From: Planctomycetota bacterium | GTDB taxonomy: Bacteria; Planctomycetota; Phycisphaerae; FEN-1346; JAACEH01 | Assembly: GCA_016935955.1 (NCBI GenBank) | Contig: JAFGPY010000381.1 | Coordinates: 1 to 44,928 of the forward strand | DNA length: 44,928 nucleotides | Reading direction: 5' to 3' | Shown: positions 8,494-17,987 of the stretch, piece by piece | How the letters are laid out: each line of letters starts with the position of its first letter | Numbering within the stretch: position 1 is the first letter of the stretch | Made by a program: the position numbers and the translations under genes | The notes under the pieces: generated by a model | Databases searched by the model: none | Told to the model about the DNA's origin: nothing | The model's input: only the letters and a program-made list of their open reading frames with translations

Positions 8494-11328
8494 TCAACCG
8501 ACTCTGCGCGACGCGCGGCGTCCCTTCTCACCGGCTCGGGCGGCATGCCGTTCGAGGTAAGCCGCAAGATGTTTACCGGTGTGGGACGTCGCGTGTTTCG
8601 CTAATTGCTCCGGCGTTGCGGTCGCCACGACTCGGCCGCCTGCGTCTCCGCCGTCGGGTCCGAGGTCGATGATCCAGTCGGCGTGCGACACGACCTCCAG
8701 GTTGTGTTCGATGACCAGTACCGTGTTGCCCTTGTCCACCAGTCGGCCCAGCACGTCGAGGAGCCGCTGGATGTCGGCGAAGTGCAGCCCCGTGGTCGGT
8801 TCATCGAGAACGTAGAGCGTCTGGCCCGTGGCCACTTTCCCGAGTTCGGCTGCAAGCTTGACGCGTTGGGCCTCGCCGCCGGAGAGGGTCGTCGACGGCT
8901 GGCCGAGCTTGATGTATCCCAAGCCGACATTCTTCAGGGCCGTCAATTGGGCCGCGATCTTCGGGAAGTTTTCGAAAAACCCCAGGGCCTCGTCGACCGA
9001 CATGTCCAGCATCTCGGCGACGTTCTTGCCGCGGTAGCGAATCTCCAGCGTCTCGCGGTTGTACCTCGACCCGTGGCACTGCTGGCAGATGACGAACAGG
9101 TCGGGAAGGAAGTGCATCTCGATCTTCTTGACGCCCTGTCCCTGGCAGGCCTCGCAGCGGCCCCCCTTGACGTTGAAAGAGAAGCGGCCCGGTTTGTAGC
9201 CGCGAATCTTCGCCTCGCGTGTCCGGACCAGCACCTGGCGGATCAGGTCGAACAGGCCGGTGTAAGTGGCGGCGTTCGACCGCGGCGTGCGCCCGATCGG
9301 TGACTGGTCGATCTCGACCACCTTGTCGATCAGTTTCACGCCCGTGACGCGCGAGTGCCGGCCGGGCTTGTGTCGGCCGCCGTACAACTCACGCCGCAAG
9401 GCCGGCAGGAGAATCTCACTGACCAGCGTGCTCTTGCCCGAGCCGCTGACGCCCGTGACGCACGTGAACACCCCGAGCGGGAACGACACGTCGATGGTCT
9501 TCAAGTTGTGCTCGGTGGCTCCCTTGACGACGATGGCGCGCCGCTGGTTGACGCGCCGCCGCTGGGACGGCAGCAGGAAGTCCGTTCGCCCCGACAGGAA
9601 CTGCCCCGTCAGCGAATCGTCGCAAGCGGTGATCTCGTCAACCGTGCCCTGGCAAACCACGTGTCCCCCGGTGAGTCCGGCTCCCGGTCCCATGTCGAGC
9701 ACGTAGTCTGCGGCCCGGATCGTGTCCTCGTCGTGCTCCACGACCAGCAGCGTATTGCCCATGTCTCGCAGGTTGAGCAGGGCCCGCAGCAACCGCTCGT
9801 TGTCGCGAGGATGCAGGCCGATGGTCGGCTCGTCGAGGACATAGCACACGCCCACCAGGCCGCTGCCGATCTGCGTCGCCAGGCGGATGCGCTGGGCCTC
9901 GCCGCCAGCCAGTGTCTGGGTCATGCGGTCGAGCGTCAGATAGCCGATGCCGATATCGTTCATGAACCCGAGCTGCTGGCGAATCTGCCGCAGAATCTGT
10001 TCGGCGATGATCGCTTGCGGCCCGTCGAAGCTTACACCGTCGAAGAAACCGCGGGCCTCGGCGATACTCATCGTGGCGATCTCGGCGATTGACTTGCCGG
10101 CCACCGTAACAGCCAGGGCCTCGCGCCGCAGCCTCGCGCCGCCGCACGCGGGGCAGGGCAGGTTGCTCATGCAGGCCATCAGCCTCCGCTTGGCGTACTC
10201 CGAGGAACTGTGACGGAACCTCTCGCGAAGCATCGGAATGAGCCCCTCGAAACCGCGGCCGCCATACATCAGCAGCTTGGCCTTCGCCGCGGGAAGGGCT
10301 TCGTAGGCCACGTTCTTGTCCACCTTGGCAGCGGCGGCAAACTCGTCGATGATCGACGAGGGCTTCAGGCCCAGCCGCTGGGCGCCCTTGGCCAGCAGTT
10401 CGATGCTCTCGGCCAGAGGCTTGCCGGGACTGGTGACTAGAAGCTCGGGATCGAATTCCATGTGCGTGCCCAGGCCGTCGCACGTCGGGCATGCCCCGTA
10501 TGGGCTGTTGAACGAAAACTTTCGCGGCGACAATTCCTCGAACGATTCCTGGCAGTGCGGGCAGGCGTAGAGTTGGCTGTAGAGCGTGTCGGTCCAGCCG
10601 TTGCGTTCGCCTTCGGAAGCCACCACGACCAGTCCGTCGGCCAGCCGCAGTGCCATCTCCACGGAATCGGCCAACCGGTTGCGCAGGTTCGGCTTGATGA
10701 CCAGGCGGTCCACCACGGCCTCGACCGTGTGCAACAGCGTCTTCTTCAGCGGCGGCGCGGCCTTGACGTCGAAGATGCGGCCGTCGATCCGCACGCGCAC
10801 AAATCCTTCTCGCTGAATCCGCCGCACGACGTCCTTGTGCTCGCCCTTCTGCCCGCGGACCAGCGGCGCCATGACCATGATCCGCGTGCCGATCGGCAAA
10901 CGCAGAATGGCGTCAACGATCTCGTCCGCCGACTGTTGCCGCACCTCGCGGCCGCAGGTGGGGCAGTGCGGTGTGCCGCAGCGGGCGAACAGCAGTCGGA
11001 GATAGTCGTAGATCTCCGTGGTCGTCGCGACGGTCGACCGCGGGTTCGGATTCTGAATCCGCTGCTCGATCGCAATCGCCGGCGGTAGACCCTCGATGTG
11101 ATCCACGTCGGGTTTCTGCATCTCGTCGAGGAACTGCCGGGCGTAGGCCGACAGGCTCTCGACGTACCGCCGTTGCCCCTCGGCGTAGACCGTGTCGAAG
11201 GCCAGCGACGACTTGCCCGAACCCGACAGGCCCGTGACGACCACGAAGCGGCCGGCCGGCAGGTCGAGGTTGAGGTTCTTCAGGTTGTGCTCGCGGGCAC
11301 CGCGAATCTTGATCAGGTCTCCGCCCAC
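8494..11328 (-). CDS. uvrA: UvrABC excinuclease subunit A
   Basis: Full-length UvrA, 944 residues from a GTG at 11328; a TTG at 11364 extends the frame but lacks a ribosome site, whereas AAAGGAGA stands just before 11328. UvrA dimers scan DNA and load UvrB at bulky lesions in nucleotide excision repair. Visible features: the first Walker [10 protein letters not shown] (33-41) and the second GVSGSGKST, two zinc modules (CPHC...CPTC and CEAC...CQQC), and the ABC signatures LAGGEAQR and LSGGEAQR, each followed by a VLDEPT Walker B. The usual length and complete motifs indicate an intact gene. It stands alone, with its own promoter. Confidence 0.97.
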   Translation of the reverse strand: MGGDLIKIRGAREHNLKNLNLDLPAGRFVVVTGLSGSGKSSLAFDTVYAEGQRRYVESLSAYARQFLDEMQKPDVDHIEGLPPAIAIEQRIQNPNPRSTVATTTEIYDYLRLLFARCGTPHCPTCGREVRQQSADEIVDAILRLPIGTRIMVMAPLVRGQKGEHKDVVRRIQREGFVRVRIDGRIFDVKAAPPLKKTLLHTVEAVVDRLVIKPNLRNRLADSVEMALRLADGLVVVASEGERNGWTDTLYSQLYACPHCQESFEELSPRKFSFNSPYGACPTCDGLGTHMEFDPELLVTSPGKPLAESIELLAKGAQRLGLKPSSIIDEFAAAAKVDKNVAYEALPAAKAKLLMYGGRGFEGLIPMLRERFRHSSSEYAKRRLMACMSNLPCPACGGARLRREALAVTVAGKSIAEIATMSIAEARGFFDGVSFDGPQAIIAEQILRQIRQQLGFMNDIGIGYLTLDRMTQTLAGGEAQRIRLATQIGSGLVGVCYVLDEPTIGLHPRDNERLLRALLNLRDMGNTLLVVEHDEDTIRAADYVLDMGPGAGLTGGHVVCQGTVDEITACDDSLTGQFLSGRTDFLLPSQRRRVNQRRAIVVKGATEHNLKTIDVSFPLGVFTCVTGVSGSGKSTLVSEILLPALRRELYGGRHKPGRHSRVTGVKLIDKVVEIDQSPIGRTPRSNAATYTGLFDLIRQVLVRTREAKIRGYKPGRFSFNVKGGRCEACQGQGVKKIEMHFLPDLFVICQQCHGSRYNRETLEIRYRGKNVAEMLDMSVDEALGFFENFPKIAAQLTALKNVGLGYIKLGQPSTTLSGGEAQRVKLAAELGKVATGQTLYVLDEPTTGLHFADIQRLLDVLGRLVDKGNTVLVIEHNLEVVSHADWIIDLGPDGGDAGGRVVATATPEQLAKHATSHTGKHLAAYLERHAARAGEKGRRASRRVG

Positions 11329-11377
11329 CGCCTCTCCTTTCACCCTGTTCGCGTCGTGTCCCAAGGCTAAACACCCT

Positions 11378-11405
11378 ATTGTAGCACGAAGGCTTGCCTA
11401 GACAA
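11378..11405 (-). promoter_or_regulatory. Promoter of uvrA
   Basis: On the minus strand TTGTCT (11400-11405) and TACAAT (11378-11383) are 16 bp apart. Transcription would start near 11371, about 45 nt before the GTG at 11328. Confidence 0.5.
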
Positions 11406-11580
11406 GAGAGATCGCGGGACGTGATTCTGGCCGCTGGGGGAGCGCTGCCGAGCTGGCATCGCTGGGTATCCACCCATCTCGTGCGGTACTGCTGTCGAGC
11501 AGGGGCACCATAATCGAGGGGGTTCTCCCGGTAGCGGTTTCTGGGGCGACGGGATGGGACGGGATGGGCATGACGCAGAG

Positions 11581-11609
11581 TTGATAGATGCCTTCCATTC
11601 GGCTATTCT
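11581..11609 (+). promoter_or_regulatory. Promoter of the methyltransferase gene
   Basis: TTGATA at 11581-11586 and TATTCT at 11604-11609 with a 17-bp spacer, about 70 bp before the ATG at 11677. Confidence 0.45.
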
Positions 11610-11676
11610 GAATTGCGTACAGGTGCGGGAGAATTGCGTGCGATCAACAAGCCAACCAACCGGCGAGGAGGGAGCG

Positions 11677-12384
11677 ATGGACCAGGATGATCTGCGGTCG
11701 CTTTATGCACAGGTTGAGTGGTCGGACGAGGTCCTCTCCCGGACGGAGCCTTGGGTGTCCGTGCGAGTCGGACAGATCGTGTCGTTACTGGAACCGCTGC
11801 CAGGCCGCCGGGTCCTGGACCTGGGTTGCGGCACGGCGGCCCTGGCCGTCGAGCTGGCGGCGCGCGGATATGACGTGACCGGACTGGACTGGGTCATCGA
11901 ACCGGCCCGGCGCCGAGTGGCGGCTTGCGGGGCCAAGGTGCGGTTGATCGAGCAGAACATGGCCGCAATGTCGTTCGACGCGGAGTTCGACGCCGTCGTC
12001 AATTGGGACATCAGCGGTGTGGGCATGCTGCCTGCGGACGAGGAGAACATCGATCTTCTCCGACGCATCGCCAGGGCCGTGGCCCCCGGCGGCAAGGTCC
12101 TGGTGGAGACCTATCATCCTGCGTATGTCAGGAACCATCCGGGTAAGGTCGAGGGGCTCGTCTTCAACGACGCCACTGGTCGCTGCGAGATGACCGTCGC
12201 AAGACCGTCGCCGAACGGGGCCTCCCGGACATGGCAGGTGTCGATCCGATGCTTCGAGCCGGCCCAATGGCGTGACCTGCTGCACGAGGTGGGGCTGGAC
12301 CTCCTCGGCCTGTGGTCCGGTTTCTCGCGTGAGCCCCTGACAGATGCCGCCGCTACACTGGTGGTTCTGGCATCGCGACCGTAG
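11677..12384 (+). CDS. Class I SAM-dependent methyltransferase
   Basis: 235 residues. The Rossmann-type motif I VLDLGCGTAAL (46-56), the acidic end of strand 2 in VTGLDW and the motif IV strand FDAVVNWD mark a soluble methyltransferase of the Methyltransf_11/25 kind. The later VAPGGKVLVETYHP is the usual post-catalytic loop. The start at 11677 is set by GAGGAGGGAG at 11665-11674. The neighbours do not reveal the substrate: the next gene is an exported lipoprotein. Substrate specificity cannot be read from the sequence. Confidence 0.85.
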   Translation: MDQDDLRSLYAQVEWSDEVLSRTEPWVSVRVGQIVSLLEPLPGRRVLDLGCGTAALAVELAARGYDVTGLDWVIEPARRRVAACGAKVRLIEQNMAAMSFDAEFDAVVNWDISGVGMLPADEENIDLLRRIARAVAPGGKVLVETYHPAYVRNHPGKVEGLVFNDATGRCEMTVARPSPNGASRTWQVSIRCFEPAQWRDLLHEVGLDLLGLWSGFSREPLTDAAATLVVLASRP

Positions 12385-12568
12385 ACCGCGATGGGCGGGG
12401 CAAAAGAGTCGGTGCAGGTGTACTAAACACCGGCGTTTTGTACTATCTACCGCACGCTGTGTTTTGCCGCAGGGCGGGCTATCCTGCCTGCTATACTCCC
12501 GACGAACGTCATGCCACCTGCTGTCATACGGAGATGCGTCCTTGATTGGCTGCCCGGGAAAGGGGGAG

Positions 12569-13228
12569 ATGATGGCTTGTCTGACCAAGACAATTGTCAG
12601 CCTGCTTGTCGTGGTGTCCGTTTCGGGATGCGCCGGGTCCGGGAGCCTTGCTCCGAGCGACCAGGAGTTGGGCATTCGCCAAGAGGACGGCAGTCGCGAT
12701 GTGCCGTTCTACGCCTTCTACTCGTGGGCCAGCGACCTGGCTGACAATCCAGTGCGATTCAAACAGCTTGCCGAGACGGGTATCCGGATGATCGGCAGTC
12801 CGCTTCGTGAGAATCAGGAGAAGGGCATCATGCAGTGTGCCGAGCACGGCATCCAGGTGGCCGGCATCCTGAACTTCAACGGCTTTGGCCGCAAGATGGA
12901 CCTCGACGGGTTCCGCGACTACGTCAGCAAGGCCGTGCGGCGGTACGGTCCCGAAGGATCGCTCTGGACCGAGGGCCGCCCGTTCAAGTACAGGCTGAAG
13001 GTGCCCGGAGACAGGGTGGTCCTCTACAACCGCGAGTTGCTGGGCGGCGTCGTGTACTCGAAGGAGAGCGGCTCAATCAGTGACGAGGGGGAGATCAAGA
13101 TTCCTGTCAGCGGCCTGCCGCTCCTGGTCTCAACGGCGGTGACGCCCGAGCAGGAAGAGGCAACGAAGCTCTACCTGGCGGCGCCGACGCCCGGACAGTG
13201 GAAGCCGATTCGCGGCGCCGAGGACTGA
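12569..13228 (+). CDS. Lipoprotein resembling an internally deleted TIM-barrel glycosidase
   Basis: 219 residues. The N-terminus MMACLTKTIVSLLVVVSVSGC is a lipoprotein signal with a lipobox ending at Cys21. Residues 40-140 look like the first strands and helices of a TIM-barrel glycosidase: FYAFYSWASDL, then a region ending in YGPEGSLWTEG. In planctomycetal glycosidases a similar YGPxGSFW segment is, from memory, followed by a catalytic WNEP motif. Here the chain goes straight to a beta-rich ending (GGVVYSKESGSI...GLPLLVST) like the C-terminal sandwich of such enzymes. No catalytic acid motif is seen, so activity is doubtful. AGGGGGAG touches the first ATG, so the second, at 12572, may be used. 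Confidence 0.7.
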   Translation: MMACLTKTIVSLLVVVSVSGCAGSGSLAPSDQELGIRQEDGSRDVPFYAFYSWASDLADNPVRFKQLAETGIRMIGSPLRENQEKGIMQCAEHGIQVAGILNFNGFGRKMDLDGFRDYVSKAVRRYGPEGSLWTEGRPFKYRLKVPGDRVVLYNRELLGGVVYSKESGSISDEGEIKIPVSGLPLLVSTAVTPEQEEATKLYLAAPTPGQWKPIRGAED

Positions 13229-13349
13229 TTGACGAGAGGTCGGTCGGCCGACGTGCCGGCGACCGAGAACGATAGTGGGCCCAGGCCGGCAATGTTGTAG
13301 TGGCGGCCCCCCTGGGCGGAAGGATGCAGCAACTCGGGAGGCGACAATC

Positions 13350-15341
13350 ATGCGGAGAACGGAATTCTATGTGACGACAGTCCTGCTGGTGTGCGTTCTG
13401 GCCTCGGCGACCGGCTGCAGCAATCCGGCCGAGCGTGTGGAGACCGTCAGGCAATTGACGTTGCAGGCCGAAGCCGACTCCGCCCCTGCGCTTGTCGAGG
13501 CCTTGGGCGACAGCGATCCCATGGTTCGCCGCATTGCCATCTACGGACTGGAACGGATTGGCCGTCCCGAGGATGACAAGGTGATCATCCCGTTACTCGG
13601 CGATAAGGATCCGTGGGTCCGACGGACTGCGGCTGTTGCCCTTGGCAAACTCCGCAGCCGCGACGCCGTGCCGCACCTGATCAATGTCTTGGACGACAGC
13701 GACCTTTACATGCGGTTCGATGCGCTTGTCGCACTGGGTCGCATCGGCTACGTGGAGTCGCAGAAGCCGTTGCTGTCGCCATCCCAGAGGAAACAACTCG
13801 TCTCGGCCCTTCAAGACAAGCGGCTGTGGACCGAACTGCCCGTCTGGGACCAGGCCGCCGTTCTGCGAACGTTCGAGCGGCCGTTCTTCTCGGGCGATCC
13901 GGAGGCTGTCGCGATCCTGAAGTGGCTCCTGACGCGAGGCGAATGGGGCCCAGAGGGAACCGACGACCACGAGCGCACCCGCCGCACGGATCATGCGAAA
14001 CTGATGGCCCACAATGCGGCCACCACTCTGGCTGTGAGTTTCGGCGATGCCTCGGGCGAGGATGTGCTGGTCGAAGGGCTCAACGGCAGCGACGACTACA
14101 TGAAGCAGAACTCGGCCCGGGCGCTGGGTGCCATCAAGAGTCGCAAGGGCGTCCCAGGGCTGATCAAAATGCTCGACCGTCACTGGGCGGTCGTCAAGCT
14201 GTACGCCATCGACGCCTTGGGCGACATTGGCGATCCGGCGGCCGTTCCCGCACTCGAGCAGTGCCTCGAATTCCCCGATCCGCGAATCAGGGCAGGGGCT
14301 CGTGTAGCCCTGACGAAGATTGACGGCAGGCAGCGCGAGCAGGGTCCGGCGCTGGCTGCGGCCGCAATCCCGGATATCGCCGATGCCGAGACGCAGTGCC
14401 CTGGTGGAAAGCGGCCTCCGGTGTTCATCTGCCTGGGCGTCGACGACTGCGCCAGCATTGAGGGGCTGGAGGCCATGCTCGACATCTGCGAGACCCTGCG
14501 TAAGCACGGCTCCAAGGTGGTCTTCACCATGTGGACGGCTCCACTGGCCGGCGACTACGAGAACCGCGACCTCGTGAAGCAGACCCTGATCACCCAGCGG
14601 CTGTTCGACCTCGGCTGCGAGATTGCACACCACACGCTGCACCACAACCCCGACGGACGAATCTGGCACTCGCTGCCGAAAGAGCAACAGGTGGAAGAGA
14701 TCGGCGGATGCACTCAGTGGTTCCGCGACAACATCGAGGGCTTCACGCGCCCGTTCTCCTTCAAGACCGGCGGCGGCGGACGCGGCAAGGCGGTGGATTG
14801 GGAGTACTCGAAGGGACTCATCGCCGAGCAGCACTTCGCGTACGGCGGGCGAGCGGGGACTCACCCCAAGGAGTTCGCTTGGCCGACGTTCTGCGACGAC
14901 GGCACGATCAGCATTCCCACCGGCAAGATAGATGCCAGCGCGCCGCCGGTGCATGAAGCCATCGGTTGGACCATTCTGCAGGACATCCCCGGGACGTTCG
15001 ACAACGACGTTCCGTCGGGGATCGCAGCCATGGTCGCCAACCTGGACTATCGCTATCGGCATCCCTTGCGGCCCTTGTTCGCGGTCAATGCCTTTCACGA
15101 CTGGGGCTTCAAGTCGCTCGACGATTCAACATCGCGATACAGCCACCGCAACCATGCGGCCATCCTCAAAGGCTTCCTCATGGACGTGCTGGTGACCGAG
15201 AAGGACAAGTACCCCGAGGTCCACTGTGTTACGTTTCGCCAAGTGATGGAGTACGTCAAGAGCGACGGCGATCTGGCCCATACACTGGCCGTCGGCAACT
15301 GCCAGGACAGCCGCAATCCAGTCAGGCCGCTTGTCGAATAG
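13350..15341 (+). CDS. HEAT-repeat lipoprotein fused to a polysaccharide-deacetylase-like domain
   Basis: 663 residues. The signal sequence ends in a lipobox-like SATGC (Cys23). Residues about 30-340 are tandem HEAT/PBS-lyase-type helical repeats (MVRRIAIYGLERIG, WVRRTAAVALGKL, YMRFDALVALGRIG, PRIRAGARVALTKI). Residues about 355-640 resemble a NodB/CE4-type deacetylase fold: the paired acids LGVDDC (Asp365-Asp366) and the histidine segment EIAHHTLHHN (His427, His431), which would bind the metal. A late HDWG could supply another catalytic histidine. This suggests an envelope-bound enzyme acting on N-acetylated glycans, with the repeats as a binding platform; that role is inference. The start at 13350 has GGGAGG nine bases upstream. 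Confidence 0.8.
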   Translation: MRRTEFYVTTVLLVCVLASATGCSNPAERVETVRQLTLQAEADSAPALVEALGDSDPMVRRIAIYGLERIGRPEDDKVIIPLLGDKDPWVRRTAAVALGKLRSRDAVPHLINVLDDSDLYMRFDALVALGRIGYVESQKPLLSPSQRKQLVSALQDKRLWTELPVWDQAAVLRTFERPFFSGDPEAVAILKWLLTRGEWGPEGTDDHERTRRTDHAKLMAHNAATTLAVSFGDASGEDVLVEGLNGSDDYMKQNSARALGAIKSRKGVPGLIKMLDRHWAVVKLYAIDALGDIGDPAAVPALEQCLEFPDPRIRAGARVALTKIDGRQREQGPALAAAAIPDIADAETQCPGGKRPPVFICLGVDDCASIEGLEAMLDICETLRKHGSKVVFTMWTAPLAGDYENRDLVKQTLITQRLFDLGCEIAHHTLHHNPDGRIWHSLPKEQQVEEIGGCTQWFRDNIEGFTRPFSFKTGGGGRGKAVDWEYSKGLIAEQHFAYGGRAGTHPKEFAWPTFCDDGTISIPTGKIDASAPPVHEAIGWTILQDIPGTFDNDVPSGIAAMVANLDYRYRHPLRPLFAVNAFHDWGFKSLDDSTSRYSHRNHAAILKGFLMDVLVTEKDKYPEVHCVTFRQVMEYVKSDGDLAHTLAVGNCQDSRNPVRPLVE

Positions 15342-15502
15342 CGGCCGCGCGGTTGCAGGGTGAGGTTGCAGGGAGTTGGCGATCTCCGGAGAATCCCGTT
15401 GCATGAACAGGCCGTCCGAGCCAGAATAGCGTCCGGTCGCCCGTGTCGGGCCGGCGCAACGAATCGCGAGACTGCCAGATGACTAAGAGAAGGGAGCCGG
15501 CC

Positions 15503-15820
15503 ATGGGCTGGGGACGCACATTGCTTCTGGGCGACATCGGCAATCGGCTGGACATCGATGACGTGGAGCAGACCGTGGCCAGGCTGCGTTTCGAACTCAA
15601 CACGAGGCGTCGCGTTCAGCAGGACGTCGACCAGACCCAGGACGAGCGGCTAACGCGGCTGGAATCCGACTGTGCCGAGATGAAGCTCTACTTGGCGACC
15701 CTGGTGCGACTGCTGATCAGCAAGGGAACGACCAGTCGCGAGGAATTCGGCCGCTTCGTCGAAATCATCGACCGCAGCGACGGTGCGGCCGATGGTCGTT
15801 TCGGCGGGCCGCTGGCTTAG
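15503..15820 (+). CDS. Small coiled-coil protein of unknown function
   Basis: 105 residues from the ATG at 15503, which has AAGGGAG at 15490-15496; an ATG at 15479 in the same frame lacks such a site. The N-terminus MGWGRTLLLGDIGNRLDI leads into a charged amphipathic stretch (about 20-75) with heptad-like leucines (LRFELNTRRRVQQ, LTRLESDCAEMKLYL), probably a coiled coil. There is no signal peptide or membrane segment. I do not recognise a functional family. It converges with the small gene at 15839-16093. Confidence 0.6.
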   Translation: MGWGRTLLLGDIGNRLDIDDVEQTVARLRFELNTRRRVQQDVDQTQDERLTRLESDCAEMKLYLATLVRLLISKGTTSREEFGRFVEIIDRSDGAADGRFGGPLA

Positions 15821-15838
15821 GCCGACGGGGCGGGGCCG

Positions 15839-16093
15839 TCACTCGTCGCGCGGCGCCATGCCGGCATCGTGGGCGATGTCGCGAAGTTCCTCGGCGGAGA
15901 CGTCGGCCAGGCGTTTGCCGCGCTTGCTCAATTCCTCGGAGAAGCGAACGGCCTTCTCCTGCATCTGCTCGTGGGTCTCGCTGCTGCCGCCCACCAGAAG
16001 AAACTCCGGGCCGCGCGTCACCCGCTTGTGACCGTCCTGATTATCGAGGCCGAGACCCAGCAGAAGGGCCTCTTTTTTTGTATGTTCTGGCAT
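15839..16093 (-). CDS. Small conserved-looking protein of unknown function
   Basis: 84 residues, soluble and charged. The segment LGLGLDNQDGHKRVTRGPEF, then LLVGGSSETHEQMQEKA and GKRLADVSAEELRDIA, has the look of a conserved family, but I cannot name a function. AAGGGATG stands before the ATG at 16093. The coding start contains a run of seven A residues that could slip during sequencing or transcription. It is expressed from a near-consensus promoter at 16134-16162. Confidence 0.7.
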   Translation of the reverse strand: MPEHTKKEALLLGLGLDNQDGHKRVTRGPEFLLVGGSSETHEQMQEKAVRFSEELSKRGKRLADVSAEELRDIAHDAGMAPRDE

Positions 16094-16133
16094 ACGTCAT
16101 CCCTTGGTTCGACGGAAACTCATAGCGAGCCTC

Positions 16134-16162
16134 ATTTTAGCATTTCAGTGTTCTGGAGTCAA
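16134..16162 (-). promoter_or_regulatory. Strong sigma70-type promoter
   Basis: On the minus strand TTGACT (16157-16162) and TAAAAT (16134-16139) are 17 bp apart, one of the best promoter matches in the window. It drives the small gene ending at 15839, with a leader of about 35 nt. Confidence 0.65.
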
Positions 16163-16385
16163 ATGCTGCGGTCGGCGGCCGGGCAACACGCGAGGATATC
16201 GCGGTAAAGTCTGATGCACTGCGTGCCGATAACAGTACTGCATCATGAAGGGGCCCTCCTCAAGGGAGGGGTCTGCCGCCAGGGTAGACGTCCGCACTCG
16301 AATTGGCCTTACGCACCGGACAGCCGGGGGGCTGGCCTGCCGGGGCGCAGTCTTGTTGGACCACGACCAGTATGCCGAGGGGGAG

Positions 16386-17987
16386 ATGTCGAAAACACCA
16401 GCCGAGATTGTGGCGCAGTGCCAGAGTCTACCCACCATTCCAGCGATCGCGCTGGAGGTGCTGCGTCTGTCACGTGAAGAGAACATTGATCTGAAGGAAA
16501 TCGCCGACGTCATCGCACGCGACGTCGCCCTGAGCAGTCGCATCCTCAGTGTCGTCAACAGCGCCTACTACGGATTGCCGCGAAAGGTATCGACGATCGG
16601 ACAGGCCGTGGTCATGCTGGGCATGGCCAGCGTCAAGACCCTGGCTCTCGGTTTCTCGCTGGCCGACAACATCTCGGCCAAGGGGGTGGTCATCGGCGAC
16701 CTGCAGTCGTTCTGGCGTCGCAGCCTGCACATGGCGGTGGCCGCTCGCACGTTCGCTGACAAGAAGATACCGATCCTCCGCGAAGAGGCGTTTACGGCCG
16801 GGCTGCTGGCCGACGTCGGCACGATGGCCATGTGCGAGGCCTTCAACCATAGCTACAGCGATCTGCGCATCGCGACGGGACGGTCCCACGCCAACGTCGT
16901 GTCCTCGGAGCAAGAGCAGTTCGAGGTGAACCACCAGCAACTGAGCCTGGCCATGGCCGAGGCATGGCATCTGCCCGAACTGCTGACGCTGCCTATCGGT
17001 CACCATCACGATCCCGATCACGTCGACAATCCCGATAAGATGATTACGGATCTGACCGCCGTACTCTATGTGGCTAACCTCTGCGCCGACGCCTTCTGCT
17101 GCGATGCCCAGGGCGAACACGTGGAGGCCTTCGAGGCGGCCGCCGAGAAGTGGCTGGGGCTCGAGAGTGCCGCCTGCCGATCACTGATCGAGAACCTGCA
17201 CTCGGACATCCTGGAGGTGGCCAAGGTTCTGGACATTCAGATTCCCGAGTCGCTCAGCTACGGCCAGATCGTTCAGCAGGCCAACCAGGAACTGACGCGG
17301 CTCAATCTTCAGGCCCAGCAGCGGATGCACGAAGCCGAACGTTCGCAGCGGGAGGCGTCCGAGAAGCTCGAAGTGCTGGAGGAGTCCAATCGTCAGCTTG
17401 CCCAGAAGGCCAACACCGATCCGCTGACGGGAGTCTACAACCGACGTTTCATGGAAGGATTCGTGGAACGCGAGATCGCCCGTGCCGCCCGCTTCCGTCG
17501 TCCGCTCAGCGTGCTGTTTATCGATGTGGACCATTTCAAGAGAATCAACGACACTCACGGCCATCTTGTGGGCGACGCGATTCTGCGACAACTCGCCAAG
17601 CTTCTCGGGGCCGCCACACGCGACGTGGACTGCCTGTGCCGTTACGGCGGCGAGGAGTTCATGCTCACGTTGCTGGAGACCGAACTCTGGGGCGCCAGCC
17701 AGTTGGCCGAGAAGATCCGTCGCCTCGTGGCCGCCTGGAAGTTCAAGGTCGACGGGCATGATACAACCTACCATGTCACCGTCAGCATCGGCGTGGCCTC
17801 GATGAATCCCAGCCGCCCGGTCGACAAGGACCTGCTCATCCAGATGGCCGACGAATCGGCCTATGCCGCCAAGCGGGACGGACGCAATTGCGTCTGCGCC
17901 CTGAGGAAGCGCGTTTCGCCCCTTGCCGAGGGCGCCGACGCTAAGGCCCCCGGCGGCAACGCACATCCTGCGGCCAAGCATGGCTGA
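16386..17987 (+). CDS. HDOD-GGDEF protein, probable diguanylate cyclase
   Basis: 533 residues. The N-terminal HDOD domain (about 5-270) has lost the HD pair seen in its relative at 3096-5375: the matching motif reads GLLADVGTM instead of LLHDIGK. A coiled linker (about 300-345) precedes a GGDEF domain with DPLTGVYNRR, FIDVDHFKRIND and the active-site loop RYGGEEF (GGEEF at 421-425). The residues RDVD (412-415) lie five positions before the loop, exactly where the inhibitory c-di-GMP-binding RxxD site is found. The protein should therefore make c-di-GMP under product inhibition. The start at 16386 is preceded closely by GAGGGGGAG; the frame is open further upstream without a better site. Confidence 0.88.
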   Translation: MSKTPAEIVAQCQSLPTIPAIALEVLRLSREENIDLKEIADVIARDVALSSRILSVVNSAYYGLPRKVSTIGQAVVMLGMASVKTLALGFSLADNISAKGVVIGDLQSFWRRSLHMAVAARTFADKKIPILREEAFTAGLLADVGTMAMCEAFNHSYSDLRIATGRSHANVVSSEQEQFEVNHQQLSLAMAEAWHLPELLTLPIGHHHDPDHVDNPDKMITDLTAVLYVANLCADAFCCDAQGEHVEAFEAAAEKWLGLESAACRSLIENLHSDILEVAKVLDIQIPESLSYGQIVQQANQELTRLNLQAQQRMHEAERSQREASEKLEVLEESNRQLAQKANTDPLTGVYNRRFMEGFVEREIARAARFRRPLSVLFIDVDHFKRINDTHGHLVGDAILRQLAKLLGAATRDVDCLCRYGGEEFMLTLLETELWGASQLAEKIRRLVAAWKFKVDGHDTTYHVTVSIGVASMNPSRPVDKDLLIQMADESAYAAKRDGRNCVCALRKRVSPLAEGADAKAPGGNAHPAAKHG

